Source: Plantago major (taxonomy: Eukaryota > Streptophyta > Magnoliopsida > Lamiales > Plantaginaceae). Taken from it: 64,000 bases of DNA. Positions 22,601 through 35,051 of the stretch are shown one piece after another. Location of the stretch: the NCBI GenBank assembly GCA_026545765.1, contig JAIFAC010000263.1, positions 1 through 64,000 on the forward strand. Reading direction: 5' to 3'. The notes beneath the pieces are model-generated. The model had not been told where the DNA came from, did not search any database, and saw nothing but the letters and a program-made list of their open reading frames with translations. The position numbers were made by a program, and so were the translations under genes. Numbering within the stretch: position 1 is the first letter of the stretch; every line of letters starts with the position of its first letter.

Positions 22601-22663
22601 CAATGGAATTCAAAACTCACTAATTGTCTTAAGAGCATAGGCTTCACACAATCAAAAAGTGAA
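22601..22663 (+). pseudogene. Host copia H, piece 2: RT palm segment
   Basis: Twenty-one codons without a stop read 'QWNSKLTNCLKSIGFTQSKSE', the conserved copia block between 'YGLKQ' and 'SLF'. It continues piece 1 after G is removed and runs into the LTR of C at 22664; the sequence goes on at 38127 with 'YSLFTKG'. Useful as an anchor because it is only 63 bases between two inserts of 13.6 and 15.5 kb. Confidence 0.9.
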
Positions 22664-24283
22664 TGTTAGGAAATTTGTTAGATATTTTGTTAAAAATATC
22701 TGTTTAGATTTTGATCAGCAACATGATGACTTATCTTAGTCTCAGAAAGGTGATTAGTACTCTTGGTTCACTTGAACATTGTAAAAGAGGAAACCCACTA
22801 AGTATGATAGTCTAGCTAATCTTGTATAGGATGTTAGGTCTCAAAATGTAAATTTTATTTTATGAAGAGAAGACCAAGAAGAAGACATCCAAGCAGAACA
22901 AGTTTAACGACATTGAAGACTTGAAGAAACTGCACAAGATTACTGAAACAGTTTTTCAGATACCTTGGCCAGATATCTTGAAGACACGAATAGTTTTAAA
23001 CAAACTGTGTCACAACAGATATCTAAGAAACAAAAGGTCCATCTGAAAACAAGGAAAGTGTCCACAGATATCTATTCTCAGATACCTTGAGCTTTAACCA
23101 CATTTCTGAAAAAGAAATATATATATTGCAAACAAAGTTGTTTCAATAAAAGTGGTATCTGAAGATAAAGATAAGAACGTGCAAAGAAATCTGATCAAGG
23201 TTGTCTCTGATACAAAGCATAGTTCCGTTGGCACTACAGGACAAAAGTATAGTACATTGCATTAAATGCACGGACAGAGATCTCTGAACAAAAGCAACGG
23301 TAGCTTCTAAAGAAGAAGACAAACTCAATAAAGATTATACAGATATCAATAGTTTGAATTTGATTTAAGCCTAACGGATACTATTCAAACGACACTCAAA
23401 TTCATCTATAAATATCAACACTTAGACTGCTTGAAAAGACACACTGAACTGAACATATATCTTAATCTCTCAAGCAAACTACTTACTCTCAAGCTGCTCA
23501 ATGCACCAAAGCTTTTGATCTTGAGTAACACTAAAGTTCTAAGTGTCCCGATCCTAAACAAGCACAAATATCCGTGAAAGAGTTGAATCAAAAGATCAAG
23601 TATCCGAGATTCATTCTCTTGAACACTTATCTAAGACTTGGGTCAAGAAACGTAACAAGATACCATACATTGCAAAGTGTATTAAGTATACTTGATTCAC
23701 GAGCTATCCGATTAATCAAAAGTTATTAAAGAAGCTCATCCGACAACTCAAACCAAAACCAACACCATCACCGGCGTGAGTATGTGAAGTACTTAGTTTG
23801 AGAAACTAAGGAATAACTCCAAGGTTATTGAGCATGTGAAGTACTTAGCTTGGGAAGCTAGGGAATAACTCAAAAGGTTTCGAGTACAGAAGTACTCTGG
23901 TCAGGAAAGCCGGGAACAACTGTGGGGAACATTTGGTCAGAACCATCTGCTTAAGGAATCTTAGAATAGGATTTTGTAAGGTGTCCTCAATTATCTATTC
24001 TAGTGAATTCTAGGTCTTTCGAAGACCAAGTGGATTAGTTGGAGGATTACGCCACCTCCGTATACCACTATACTTGTGTTATTTACTTTTCTCAGACTTA
24101 CATTTCAAAGAACACACACACACACACACACACACACTTTAACTCGCACTTATCTATCTTAAGTCTTCCGCCTCAATCTAAGTATAAGATATCTACTATA
24201 TCGAGAAATAGTTTTATCGACAAAATTTTTAAAAGACTATTAACCCCCTCTAGTCTTTTACTTTGCCGTTATCTCGACCAACA
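22664..24283 (+). repeat. 5' LTR of C
   Basis: 1,620 bp, TGTTAG...CCAACA. It has a TATAAATA box at 23407-23414, three hairpin-repeat units at about 23775-23915, and a CA dinucleotide run at 24112-24136 that is shorter in the 3' LTR (37951-37965). It groups with F by sharing 'gcaacatga(t/c)gacttatcttagtctcagaaagg'. Confidence 0.9.
24112..24137 (+). repeat. CA microsatellite in C 5' LTR
   Basis: About 13 CA repeats near the LTR end. The 3' LTR of C has roughly 7 and F about 7 (as TG on the plus strand at 61479-61490), so the run varies between copies. Confidence 0.8.
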
Positions 24284-24285
24284 AG

Positions 24286-24297
24286 TGGTATCGAAAG
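24286..24297 (+). promoter_or_regulatory. Primer-binding site of C (initiator-Met type)
   Basis: TGGTATCGAAAG begins two bases after the LTR. The standard copia site is TGGTATCAGAGC, complementary to the 3' end of initiator tRNA-Met, and E has TGGTATTAGAGC at the same place. The change CAGAG to CGAAAG is of the CAG-to-CG kind seen across the window, so it may be a reading error. Confidence 0.75.
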
Positions 24298-24393
24298 AGG
24301 TTCACAAGCCTTCCAGACCGAACCTAGATCCCAGATAGGTGAAGGAACTTTGTCCATTTTCGAGGACTATTTAATTTGTGTGTTAAGTGCGTG

Positions 24394-26660
24394 AATGTCT
24401 CGAGTGATGCACCCTCTCAAACCGTAGAACTACGAGAAATGGAAAAATAACATGATGCTCCACCTGAAGCCATAAGTGACTTAAATGATCAAGTGATAAA
24501 GAATGGCCCAATAGTCATTCAACAACTCAAACAAGTCATGGAGGTTTCTAATGGTAGAGACAGAGATCAAAGTGAAGGATCTTCACAAACCGAAGCGCCA
24601 ACAAGTGGGAGATCTACTAGTCAAGTTATTTACGTAACCAAAGCCTGAGAACTCGACATCTAAGATGCAAGAGGAATCGCCCGATGGTCAAGCTCAGAAT
24701 ATCATCATCGATCGACACATACACAGGTAAATCAAAACTGGTGCTAAACGGCGAAGTTGCCCGCAACCGATTGAAGAAATCAGTGCGAATCGAAAACCAA
24801 AGAAAACAAGTTCGGTTCTCAAGTTGAAATTTCAAAATTTCAAACAAGGACCCATCAAACTCGAAGAACTTGATTTCAGATTTACCACTCATGAGTGATA
24901 TGGCAAGACTTGGGAAAGCAGATACTCCCAATAAAAGATTAAGACTATTGTCGTAAGTCTTAACCACAACCGAGAGCATACCAAATTCTTTTATTTTAAC
25001 CAAGGAATGCCAAATATCACTCCAAAGGAACTCTTCTCACATCTTGCTACGGTAGATTATGAGACAACACAAAGAGAACAAACAACCAAAAGTTGCGTAT
25101 TGCTCTAGTTGCTCAAGGAACTTCAAAAGAAGAAAAGCAAGGAAGAGATCGAGGATGCTCTTGCGCAAAGAAAATGAGCAAATATGTCAATGAGAAATTG
25201 AGAGAAGAAAAGCCAAAGAGAAACCTAAAAGCATCTAGGTTCAAACTATCACCAAGACAAAATATGCAAAGCTCACGAACAAACCAAATTTAAAGCATCA
25301 TGTAATCGAGGAAGCGTAAATGGAAACGATATCTGCTTTCTATTGTCGTAAACCCGCCACTTCAAGAAGGATTGTCCGCTTCAACAAACTAAGGACAGGA
25401 CAAGAAAGATAGAAGAATCTTCAAGAAGCCGTAAAGCTTTGTTAATCAAGAAAGAAAGAAAATCCAAACTCAATCGATGCTCTAGACGCTGAGATGATCA
25501 AGATGACAATTCAGATGACTCAACCTTACCATCACCGTAATTATGTGGAGTTACTCATGATATAATCGACTTCGCCTCAAGAAGAATGAAATGTGGAGTT
25601 GTCGAAATTGACGCCCTACATCTCTAACATAGAAATCATTTTATGGCGATGAGGTAACACATACTTTGTTATACTTATGAAAGTGATGAAGAAGAAATAA
25701 AAGATCTAGAAAATCTCAGAAAGAACTTGACATCTATGAAAGAGAATTTCTAATGATCCGAGCTAGAGCCAAAATCTTGAAGAAGAAAAGAATTCTCTTG
25801 CAAAGGAAAATTTCAATTAGTTAAGATATCCGAGAAAAGGATGCCGAAATGCATTTCTCAAAGCCCAGATATCCGAGACCTAAAAGTCACATAAAGAAGC
25901 AATGGCTCAATTACGAAGAAATATGAAGATCTTCTCTCGAGAACAAGGAACTCGAGAAGAAAGAATTATCTTTTCAATCTTATGCCAAAGCTAGTGACAC
26001 TTTATCAAGTACAATCTTACTTAAGAGATCCTTCAAAAGAAAGGACTCAATAATACACGCATGCATTGTTCTATCACTCAATAAGAGTAAGGAAAGAAGA
26101 ACATTTTAGGCACTCAAGAAGATGGTTCCATGCAATCTATAGTATCGTGAAAAGACGAAGATTATCGACAAAGGAAAGACAATACTAAACCTTTGTGGAA
26201 AAACAAGTCAAAAACAAAACCTGGGCACGCCTTCAAAAGAAACACAACACCGAAAAGTGTAAACACCCACAAAGGTTATGTCTCTCAAAAGGGTAGAATT
26301 GCAGAGTCGCAAATTCTCCCATGTCACTTTTTCCGAAAGAAATTCGACCAACCGTAGACTAGCAAAGCCGAGAAAAGATCTTAGATAGCTTCAAGTGCTC
26401 AAACGGTATCGCTATAGAGGCATTGGGAAACGACTTGCTCATGAATACAAACAGAGCAAGAACGATGGTTAAAGGCTATAATTGCTTAAAGCAATTATCG
26501 GCGGAAGTTGAATCAAGCCATCGAAAATCAATGCCGTGACTAGAAGAAATCAAGGAAAGCTAAGTTTGTTAAAAGCAAACTAAACCCGAGTATCCGAAAG
26601 CACCAATGGAGCACCTAGAACACACCAAGGAAGAAAACAATTTTAATAATGATAATCATT
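24394..26660 (+). pseudogene. Gag of C
   Basis: Starts at ATG 24394 (MSRVMHPLKP), then 'NYEKWKNNMMLHL' after one stop, the usual start of copia gag. A zinc knuckle of CX2CX4HX4C type is seen at about 25337-25380 (CFYC-R-KP...FKKDC with one shift). Downstream comes a long coiled-coil-like stretch that is clean in E (53745-54461). Because of frequent shifts no frame over 125 codons survives. Gag packages the RNA; the Sirevirus extension is reported to bind dynein light chain 8-like proteins, not testable here. Confidence 0.7.
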
Positions 26661-26789
26661 CAATTAGAATTCTCCTTATGTTCCTATCGACAAAAGAATG
26701 TTCCAAGGAAATTCATTCAAAATGGATTCCTACCGAGATTGTTTAGTCCTCGATGGTTCCAATTGTAAATTGAGAACCTAATCTCCTGC

Positions 26790-27160
26790 TTTCGCCAGTG
26801 CGTAATGCTTCGACTAAAGCACAATGGCTATTTGATAGTGGATGCGAAAGCACATGACAGAGATAAAGCAAATCGTCGACACAAAGCTTGCAACACGTGA
26901 CCAGATATCGATTTGCGGAGGAGAATTAAATCCTCTCTCGATTTGGCAACGCCAAATTGGGAACATTAACAATCATTGACGACACATGTTAAGTATTTGA
27001 AATATAATCTATTTAGCATGAGCCGCTTTGCACAAAGGTTTTACTATAAAATTCAAAGCAAAATATCGCAAACTAATTGACAATGAGTCAAAGCAGCATA
27101 CCTTGGTTTCGCTGAAAGGCGCTCTTTATGTTGCCGATTAAGTATCCGCCACAATCAAGA
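26790..27160 (+). pseudogene. Protease and pre-integrase segment of C
   Basis: 'QWLFDSGCE' with the active-site Asp-Ser-Gly at 26834-26842 marks the copia aspartic protease. Broken frames downstream match the clean E copy (55166-55453), including the 'LKYNL.SMS' block near 26995-27020. Confidence 0.7.
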
Positions 27161-27179
27161 ATGTCTCATGGTGAGTCAA

Positions 27180-28060
27180 TCTGGTCACAGAAGAGCACCG
27201 TTATGGCACAAAAGAATGAGTCACTTGAACTTCAAAACTCAACAGACTTGCCAAGAATGAGTTAGTGGTTGGCCTTCCGTAACATCTTTCGTAAAGGATG
27301 GTATCTGCTCTACCGCCGATGGGGAAACAATCTAAGATCTCTTTCAAGTCCAAAATCGACACTTTAGTGTTAGACCAACGCAACTATTACACATGGATCT
27401 TTTTGAATCATCTCAGAATTAGTTATGCAGAAAGAAGTATGGTCTTGTTGTAGATGACTTCAAGATTCACTTGGGTTGTTTTCCAAACACAAATCGATGC
27501 CGGTGGAGATACCAAACTTGTCAAAAAGCTTGAAGTCATGAAAATGACAAGGTATCCGCAATCGTATCGCACTATGGTACTGAGTTTGTCAACCAAAGAC
27601 ATAAAGGAGTTTTGTACCGCAAAGGTATACAACACCAACTTTCCTCTCGTAAGAACACCTCAACAAAATGGTGTTGTATAAAGGAAAACAGAACCCTTAA
27701 AGAAGCCGCAAGGACGATGCTATGACACTAAAATAAGTGAAATTTATCGGGTTGAAGTCGTAAACACACTGCTACACTCGTAATGTATGTTTGATAAACA
27801 AACACCATGACAAGACCCCTTATGAAATCTTGGTTGGTAGACCTCTAATATCAAACATCCGAGAGTTTTGTAGATGTTTTGTTCTAAACAATGGGAAAGA
27901 TTATCCGAGAACATTTCAACCAAAGGCGTATGAAGGTATTTCGTTATTCCACTAATAGAAAAGCCTACAGAATTTATAACAAAAGAACAAAGAAAATTGA
28001 AGAATCACCATGTCAGATTCTATGAAGGAAGTAAGAAAACACCTCCTAATGATGAACTCT
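27180..28060 (+). pseudogene. Integrase of C
   Basis: Starts with 'HKRMSHLNFKTQ' (zinc-binding His region, about 27212-27245), followed by 'LLHMDLFESSQN' near 27387-27420, 'KKYGLVVDDF' with the first catalytic Asp near 27430-27460, and 'HYGTEFV' near 27571-27591 (normally DHGTEF; Asp replaced by Tyr). 'TLKEAARTML' lies near 27695-27722. The 'QQNGVV' before the catalytic Glu ends in a stop (27678-27680), so Glu is lost in this copy. Confidence 0.75.
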
Positions 28061-28559
28061 CGTAAAGGTTCAAAGAACTAATCGTCGAGGGATTCAAGAA
28101 GAATCTTTAAAAGAAAAACATCATTATGGAAAGTGAGGATGACTGACGAGAAAAGCTTGATATGCCTAGTAACAACAAGATGACTCACAAACATGATGAA
28201 GAATTTCCTATAAAACTTCGTAATGGAAACCAAGATATTCATCATGAAGCTATCTCGAAACAATCTCTCCGAAAGACATGTTCCAGATAGCTCAAACATC
28301 GAACAAGTGTCGACATTAATCGCCTTTCCGAGGAGCAAATGTCTTAGATATCGAATAGTATCAAATCAAAATCCTAGTGATTCACATTCAAATCATTTCG
28401 ATATTGATCCTACTAGCACTAAACCTATGATGAGATGGATCAAGGATCATCCTACAAAAGATGTAATTCGACCAATTAATCAAGGTGTTAGGACTAGAGA
28501 GCAATAGTCAAAAGGCTAATTTTCTTCGATGTTTCATCTCAAATATTCAACCTAAAATA
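28061..28559 (+). pseudogene. Integrase-RT linker of C
   Basis: Ser/Thr/Asp/His-rich stretch equivalent to the clean E block at 56621-56983. The end 'RWIKDHPTKDVI.PINQGVRTRE' (28433-28505) is the usual conserved segment before copia RT. No enzymatic motif is seen in the first half. Confidence 0.6.
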
Positions 28560-29523
28560 TAGAAGAAGCATTAGGAGACCAAGATCGGATCTCTGCAATG
28601 CAAGAAGAGTCGATCAATTTGAGAGAAACAAAGTCCGGAAACTAGTTCCATTTGTAGAAGGAATATCCGTGATTGGAACTAAATGGGTTTTCGTAAACAA
28701 GATGAATGAATCGTGAAATAACCGTAAAAAAGCAAGATTGGTCGCTAAGGATTTACCTGCATTAAAGGCTTAGATTTTGATGAGTCATATGCACCGGCTT
28801 GATTGATGCAATAAGACTCTTTCTAGCCTTTGCAGCTCATAAAGATTTTAAAGTTTATCAGATGGATGTCAAAAGTGCATTTTTGAACGGTGAACTTGCA
28901 GAAGAAGTTTATGTTGAGCAACCACCTGGCTTTGAAGTTTTCTAAAGCGTATCGGTCTATAAACCATGTAAAGCTCAGATGGATTGAAACAGGCTCCAAG
29001 AGCATGGTATGACACTTTGGCCAAATACCTTCTGGAAAGTGGTTTCAAGAAAGGTGAAGTTGATAAAACTTTATTTACCTTAAATCATGACGGGAAACTA
29101 CTCTTAGTTCAAGTATATGTTGATGACATCATATTTGGGTCTAAGGACAAGCAACTTTGTAATGACTTTGCAAATCTCATGAAAAGCAAGTTTGAGATGA
29201 GCATGATGGGAGAAATGAATTATTTTCTAGGATTGCAAGTCAAGAAACTCAATGATGGAATATTCATTAGACAAACAAAGTATGCAAAAGATATGCTCAC
29301 AAAATTCAATCTTAAGCCTTCTGAAAAGAATGCTAAGATACCTATGAGCATTGGAACCAAAATGACCTATACTGAATCAGATAAGAGTGTGGAAGAACAT
29401 AAGTATAGGAAATTGATAGGTTCACTACTTTATCTCACTGCAAGTAGACCTGATATTCAATACGCTGGAGTGTGTGCTAGATTTCGCATAAACCGATGCA
29501 AACACACTACAACGCCTAAGTGA
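28560..29523 (+). pseudogene. Reverse transcriptase of C
   Basis: Begins 'DRISAMQEE' and 'GTKWVF.NKMN' (about 28575-28715), then '[26 protein letters not shown]' (28857-28935) with the first catalytic Asp. From 28984 the frame is open for 179 codons: 'MKQAPRAWYDTL', catalytic VYVDDIIFGS at 29113-29142 (D47 and D48 of this segment), 'MNYFLGLQV' and 'YRKLIGSLLYLT.SRPDI'. This open block is almost identical to E 57510-57880 apart from error-type changes. Short breaks precede 28984. Confidence 0.85.
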
Positions 29524-29539
29524 AAATATTAAGGTATGT

Positions 29540-30047
29540 AAAAGGTACAGAGATGTAGGATTGTGGTATCCTAAAGAAAGCGGATTGAGTTTAGCCGGGT
29601 ACTCACGCCGATTATGCCGGATCATCTAGATAGGAAAAGCACCTGAACTCAGGCCGGTACTAGACTTATCTCGTGGTTTAGCAAGAAGCAAAACTCAATT
29701 GCAACTTCTACCACGTAGGTCAATATATTGTCACCGTTGTTGTGCAACACAAATTCGTGGATACAACAACAACTTAAAGACTATGGACTCGATGAGAAGA
29801 AAACTCCCATTTTCTCGTGACAACACAAGTGCTATTACATTACATGTAATCCTAAATTTCATGCTAGAACAAAGCATATTGATGTTAGACATCACTTCAT
29901 CAGAGACCATGTTGAAAAAGGCAATATAGAGATACTCAAGATTGGCACTGAAGACCAACTTCCAGATATCTTCACTAAGCCACTACAAGAAAGTAGATTC
30001 TTAGCCTTAAGACATAGTCTTGGACTTATGGAACTACCAATGAACTG
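29540..30047 (+). pseudogene. RNase H of C
   Basis: Matches the clean E block at 58170-58457. Recognisable parts: 'RYVKGT' near 29535, 'GYSRRLCRIIDR'-type scrambled 'SDADYAG' near 29595-29625, 'SIATSTT' near 29697, 'DNTSAI' near 29820, and 'IDVRHHFIRDHVEKGNIEIL' (29879-29938). Ends 'SLGLMELPMN' with stop TGA at 30046-30048. This closes pol. Confidence 0.75.
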
Positions 30048-30206
30048 AAAGAGTTCGTGAATCGAACGGGCATCCAGAGAAGAGGTATCCGAATCGCATC
30101 CAGAGAAGAGAAAAGAGAAAATTGGAACGGGTATCCAGAAGTCAAAAAGGCTAAAGAGCAAAAAGACAGCTTAAGATCTCTGAGACGGGAACTCAGATAT
30201 CTAGTT

Positions 30207-30226
30207 CACTTAGTGAGGGGGAACAC
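30207..30226 (+). promoter_or_regulatory. Internal purine tract after pol (C)
   Basis: GTGAGGGGGAAC 160 bases after the pol stop. E has GGAGGGGGGGGAAAC at the same place. This second, internal polypurine-like tract lies 6.3 kb before the LTR-adjacent one. It may act as a central plus-strand priming site or may mark the former end of a shorter ancestor. Confidence 0.45.
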
Positions 30227-30835
30227 AAAAGAGAATAGTACAACTGTCTGCAGTCAACTACTCTCTTGAAATTTGTATTATTTCTATCTTTGTGTAAAAC
30301 TTGGACAACATTATGATGAGATAGACTCGATACAAACAAAGGTTCTTAGTCACATGTAATCAGGATTCAGATAGCAAATCGCCAAAATTCATTAATTGGG
30401 CACAATCACAATTGTCGATTGTGATCATTGTCAAGAAGCAATGGTGACCCTTGATGAAATTAAGCGCTTGATCTTAACGGACTAAATTAATTCACAAGAA
30501 TAGTGGATCGTTGAAATTCAGACGTTGCCCACTATGCATTTAATGCCGAACAAACTTTTACCCACGCCTCACTGCAATTCACAGATACATACATACAAAA
30601 CCAATTTGTGTGTATATGTTTGTTAGAATTACGTTGCTATATATATAGGATTTTTGCAAAAGAGATCACTTTCGCCTAATCCAACATTCAGACTTGCACA
30701 AAAATAGCAAAACCTTCTCTTGATTCTCTACAAACCTTCTACAATCTCTGCAAATCAAGATTAAGTTTTTCTGCAAAGAATTACCAATCAAATCTCTTCA
30801 AACACCAATCCAAATTCTCTACACTATATAAAGAG
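30227..30835 (+). other. Post-pol leader of C with two TATA-like sites
   Basis: Non-coding by eye; conserved with A, D and E. TATA-like sites at 30638-30650 (TATATATATAGG) and 30825-30833 (TATATAAAG) precede ATG 30836. Repeated CTTCTCTTGATTCTCTACAAA-like pyrimidine-rich runs fill 30715-30820. Confidence 0.5.
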
Positions 30836-32673
30836 ATGGCCCCAAAGAATTCTTCTACATCAAATCTCAATCCTCCACCGTACCATCGAAAAGCAAGCAC
30901 CGAGTTGGTTATTGTGAACAACCGATCGGTAGGAGATTTTAATCGACCATTGACTTCAAATCACGTAATGATTTGGGTGGTGCCATGGTCGAGGAATACC
31001 TCACTACAATAGAGAACCAAGCCGATAAAGTCGATTCTCGACATGCTTGAAAAGGCACAAATCAAGGGTTTTCTATCCGCCGCCAAGTGGAATTTCATCA
31101 CCGATGTGTTCGAATTCTACAACAACCTGTGATAATTTCGTGTTTCAAGGCACTAAAATAGTGTTCACAAAACCTCACCAAGGAAAGGAAATCCTTTTCG
31201 ACTTAACAACTTTCTCAGAAAGTTGTTCGAAGTTTCAAAATCTTGGAAAGGATTTTGAAATAAACACCAAGGATGATGATCTTCAAGGTGTTAACAAATT
31301 GTAAGGACGTGTGTGATCTTGAAAATCGATACACCCACCGAGTTCAAGCTTCGACATCCCAACCGTATATCCGATGGTTCACCGATGTATCGCTTGCATT
31401 CTTCACAGATGCTTTGATGGTCTAAAAGGAGGTGTCACCAGATAAGCCAAGAACGATGGATCATGATGTTCTTGAATCAACAAGATAAAAGGCCGAAAAC
31501 CCTTTTAATCGGGGAAAGTACGCCCATGAAGTTTGTGAAGAAGATTCAAGGCTTCGAGCCTAAGATTGCTAAAGGACTAGCCGAGCCAAAGGCCACAGAG
31601 GCTATGGTCCAAGATATGCTACTTTGGAGAAGCTCGCATCAAGCTCGAGAGACGACCAAATAGCCAAAGAACTACTCTACAAATATGAGTATACAAACTT
31701 GATGAAAAAGTTCGGGGTCTAAAGGCTCTAAGAAGCGTAAAGTCCTAAAAGGTATTCAAGAAAAGGTGGCGACCAAGAAGCCTGTAACTTCAAGAAAGAA
31801 GTCTGGCCGCAAATCAAGACACACCCAAAGAGGTTGTCGATTCTCGATATCTACAGCCTTGCCGATGAACCGATAAAGGCGTATCAACTCATCAATGCCG
31901 CAAAAGAATCATCAACTCATCAACAAGTAGACTCAGTAAGAGAAAGTGCTCGTAAATGTTGCGACTAATGCGTAATGCCTTGGCATGAACTTGTTAATGC
32001 CGCCAAAGTGGTGAAAACACCAAGCCCTATATGTAGAAACCGCAGAGCATGGACCAATCGGGCCTAATGCTGATGAGAGCTCTGACGATGAAGATGATGA
32101 ACTAGTCATTTCTCAAGTCCTAGAAAGAGCAAAAAGGGCTAAGGTTACTGAAATAGTAACTGGTGAAAAGGTATCTGAAAAAGAACCTACACCACAAAGT
32201 TGTCAACAAGCACCTATAGCAAAGGTTGTTGGTACAAACTCTTCATCGTGGAATGTTTTATGCACAACTTCAAGAAGCCCCGATGAGTGGTAATTTAGTG
32301 CTAGCGATGTCATGAAAATGCCACATCTAAAATGGAAGAACATTCTCGACCAATCTTCTACTTCCGCATAACCACAACAACCACAACAAATACCACAAGT
32401 GGTTGATGAAATGGTAAATGAACTCCATTTCAATTACCAAAGAAAGCAAAGATGTCAAGAAAATCCTCAAAAGTGCAGTGTTCTAACTCAATAAGAGGGA
32501 TCAAACCGAGACATCTACTCGTAATGATCAACAGGGAGGCAACCGAGTCAGATACTCAGAAAGGTGTGAAGTACCTCAAACTTCAAACAAAGAAGAAATC
32601 GAACAAGAAGACCAATGTATAGAAAGGTCACAAGTTTCAGAGACCAATCACCGACACGGATCAGTAGTTGAAT
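30836..32673 (+). pseudogene. Post-pol (envelope-position) ORF, N-terminal part, element C
   Basis: ATG at 30836 gives MAPKNSSTSNLNPP before the first break. The next open block (31047-31304) carries 'GKEILFDLTTF' and 'LGKDFEINTKDDDLQGVNKL'; the next (31463-31663) carries 'FVKKIQGFEPKIAKGLAEPKATEAMVQ'. The protein is a predicted soluble, charged protein with Lys-rich patch near 31735 and Glu/Ser repeats 32080-32200. No membrane segment or signal peptide was found. It ends at a donor-like GT (32674). Confidence 0.5.
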
Positions 32674-32747
32674 GGTTTAACTCTTATCTTGTGCAAATTT
32701 TATGCTTGTACATCTTGTTATTAATAGAAATTTTGTTACAAAAAAAG
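32674..32747 (+). other. Intron-like gap in post-pol gene (C)
   Basis: GTTTAACTCTTA...AAAAAAAG, 74 bases and AT-rich, equivalent to 2343-2409 in A and 61088-61157 in E. Coding-like 'LETQGQEEVESLPRTEKEV' follows at once. Confidence 0.35.
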
Positions 32748-33790
32748 TTAGAAACACAAGGACAAGAGGAAGTCGAAAGCTTGCCTCGAACCGAGAAAGA
32801 GGTCTCATCAACCTCACCTCTTAAGAAATCTGAGCCCGTCCTACAGTGATAAAATGTTTCTCGAGTTGTCATTTTCAGTTATAATGACAATTTACTTAAC
32901 CAATTAAGTGAATGTTTCTAATAGGCTCCAATCGAGAAAGAGGAAGATAAGGCGTAAATGCCAAGAAACCCAAACCGCAAGGTTTCAAGAATGATCATCG
33001 AGCCTTCCAAAGATGAAGGTATATGAAAATCAAGGATAAAATTCTTCACCTTGGTTATCTCAAACTTCTTCTAAATTACTCAATACTTTCTACCATGTGC
33101 TCACTCGTAAGTAGAAGTGCAAGGGGACACAACACAGTACATCCCGCACTTATGGAAATTGATGAGGCATCAAGGCCTTCATCACAAGAAAAGATTCCAG
33201 ACGCACAAGTCTCCGAGAGACAAATATCTGAGCCTCCCATGGAGGTAATTGACCTCTCGATATCTCGATTTGTCATCTAAAGTTTTCTTGATAAAATTTT
33301 CTAAGTATTGTGATAACTTTAATTTTAAGTTCAAGAAAGAAAGGTTGATGAGAACCAGATTTCCAAGTCTCCACCACAACAAGATATCCGAGACACCAAT
33401 TGTCTCAAGAGTACAAGTCTCCGAGCTCAAGTACTTACTCAGTAACTGTAAACTAAATTACACTTCTACTCAGATATCTACAAAAGTTTTGAAGCTCACT
33501 CAAAACTCTTTCTTTCAGCTCAAACGAGTGCCAAGGTGCTCCCAATGATGAGACAAGGGACCTACTTCCCTTCTTCAAAGCTCACACCCTGCCAAAGCAT
33601 ATTCAATGCTTCAAGAAATGGCAAAGGTTAAGGTGCTCTGATCTCTCTGAAATATTGAGAATCACAGATCAACCAAATGACGAGCACGAGCTCGACTTGA
33701 GACATATATCCATGCAATGTTCCCTACCGAACAAAGACATCTATAATTTATTGCATAAGGATTTCTCCAGAAGTGGCGACAGCTTGATAC
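32748..33790 (+). pseudogene. Post-pol region, middle part (C)
   Basis: Coding-like segments separated by AT-rich gaps. The acceptor TTTCTAATAG (ending 32924) precedes 'SNRERGR' type basic sequence; 'EIDEASRPSSQEK' and 'SEPPMEVIDLSISRFV' follow (33160-33279). A candidate intron runs from GTAACT (33442) to TTTCTTTCAG (33518), after which 'LKRVPRCSQ' starts. Equivalent to A 2410-3420; missing from D. Confidence 0.4.
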
Positions 33791-33806
33791 AAGCCTTTGA
33801 ACAAAA

Positions 33807-34500
33807 GTGATGGTCGACAAGATTACAATTGGTATTCAAGCCGCCTCAAACTCGCAATTTATACCTTCTGAACAAGAAGAGGTTAATGGGCAGAAGATCA
33901 CTATTCCTGAAGTGATCAATCTTGTATATGAAGATGATGAGGCGGAAGAGATAAACGAAAATGACTTCGATGAACCTCCCACTGACCATCACCAAACGGA
34001 TGACACAAACAAAAAGGATGATGATGATGCCCCTGCACCAGGGACCGGAGGAATTTCACAAAGAAATCTTGCCTCAACTGCTGAAAAGCAAACTGAGAGG
34101 AAAGCACAGAAATCTCCGCTCCATCTCCTCAAAAGTCAACTCATCCAACTTCCCAACAAAAGGCTAATATCAATAAGTAGTCGAGGATTCGAGGAAATCA
34201 CCGTAAATTGTCAATACTCAATCCAAAACCGCTTCAACTCGCATAATTGTTGGAAGAAGAACAATACCCATCTTCAATCGAAGACCAAATAGCTAAATCC
34301 AGAGATAAGCTTGACCAACTACAAGATCAATATCTGCAAGAAATGATTGCTTACTCGAGGTTAAAGAGCCACAGATGTCAGAATTCCATCACCAAAGAAC
34401 TCGACATCAAGAAGTATAAATTAAGCATGATGCTAAGGCTGCATCATCTTCAAAAGAAGTACCATCCTCCTCCCAAAAGGGAAGAAACCAATCTCTGAGA
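33807..34500 (+). pseudogene. Acidic and coiled-coil segment of post-pol protein (C)
   Basis: 33807-34292 is open for 161 codons; its first half is acidic (YEDDEAEEINENDFDEPPTD and runs of Asp), then Ser/Lys/Gln rich. After one shift the coiled coil seen in A continues in 34247-34498 ('KSRDKLDQLQDQYLQEM'). D carries both parts reversed at 42230-42960. The acidic-plus-coiled-coil layout is shared by all copies that reach this region. No family recognised. Confidence 0.5.
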
Positions 34501-35040
34501 TGGTTGCTGGACTCGACACAATCGATGAGAATGTCCAAGAGGATGAAGATCACTGGCTGATTACTCAGATGATGAAGAAGACAAGACTTTGCAGAGCATC
34601 GCAATAAACATTTAGCGTTTCTCACTTGAAAAGGAAGCCGATTGCTCGCAATATTCAGCAACCGCCAAATGTCCACTCCAATGAATACATGAACAGATAC
34701 CAAGTCGCTCATCCGAAAAGGAGATGTCTTCAAAACAAGGAAGTAATTGCCTCCGTCCTCCGAATGAAAAAAGTTCATCGAGCTCATCACTCGAGAACAA
34801 CTAGCATAGTCATTGCTCGTAAAGATCTGGAATGATAAGGACGATGATGCGCCTTTAGTAAAAGCTTTCCAAGAGGCAAGTTACACCGAAAAGCAGATGC
34901 CATCCTAGCCCATCGGGCAGAGCTCACCGATAAGGACAATGGACTTATCAAGCAAAATCAGAGCTCAAACCGAACTTCGGTTGGTCACCGCCACAATTAT
35001 TTACAAGGGCATTTTAACTCTCTCGATTCTTTTATGAGAC
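34501..35040 (+). pseudogene. Helical segment of post-pol protein (C)
   Basis: Broken counterpart of the clean 124-codon block in D (41785-42159, minus). Pieces read 'SLEKEADCS', 'MNRYQV', 'ELTDKDNGLIKQN' in shifting frames. Spacing to the lysine-rich ORF start at 35052 is the same as in A and D. Confidence 0.4.
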
Positions 35041-35051
35041 CGAGTCACCAA

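Noticed and set aside
24286..24300. tRNA gene fragment
   Set aside because: Only 12 bases match a tRNA 3' end, at the exact place of a primer-binding site; no cloverleaf is present.
30836..32673. True envelope protein with membrane anchor
   Set aside because: No signal peptide, no hydrophobic segment of 18-22 residues, and basic nuclear-type patches; 'envelope-position' is only a label.
33807..34292. Separate host acidic protein gene
   Set aside because: The same segment is in D (reversed) and next to the same neighbours in A; it belongs to the retroelement.
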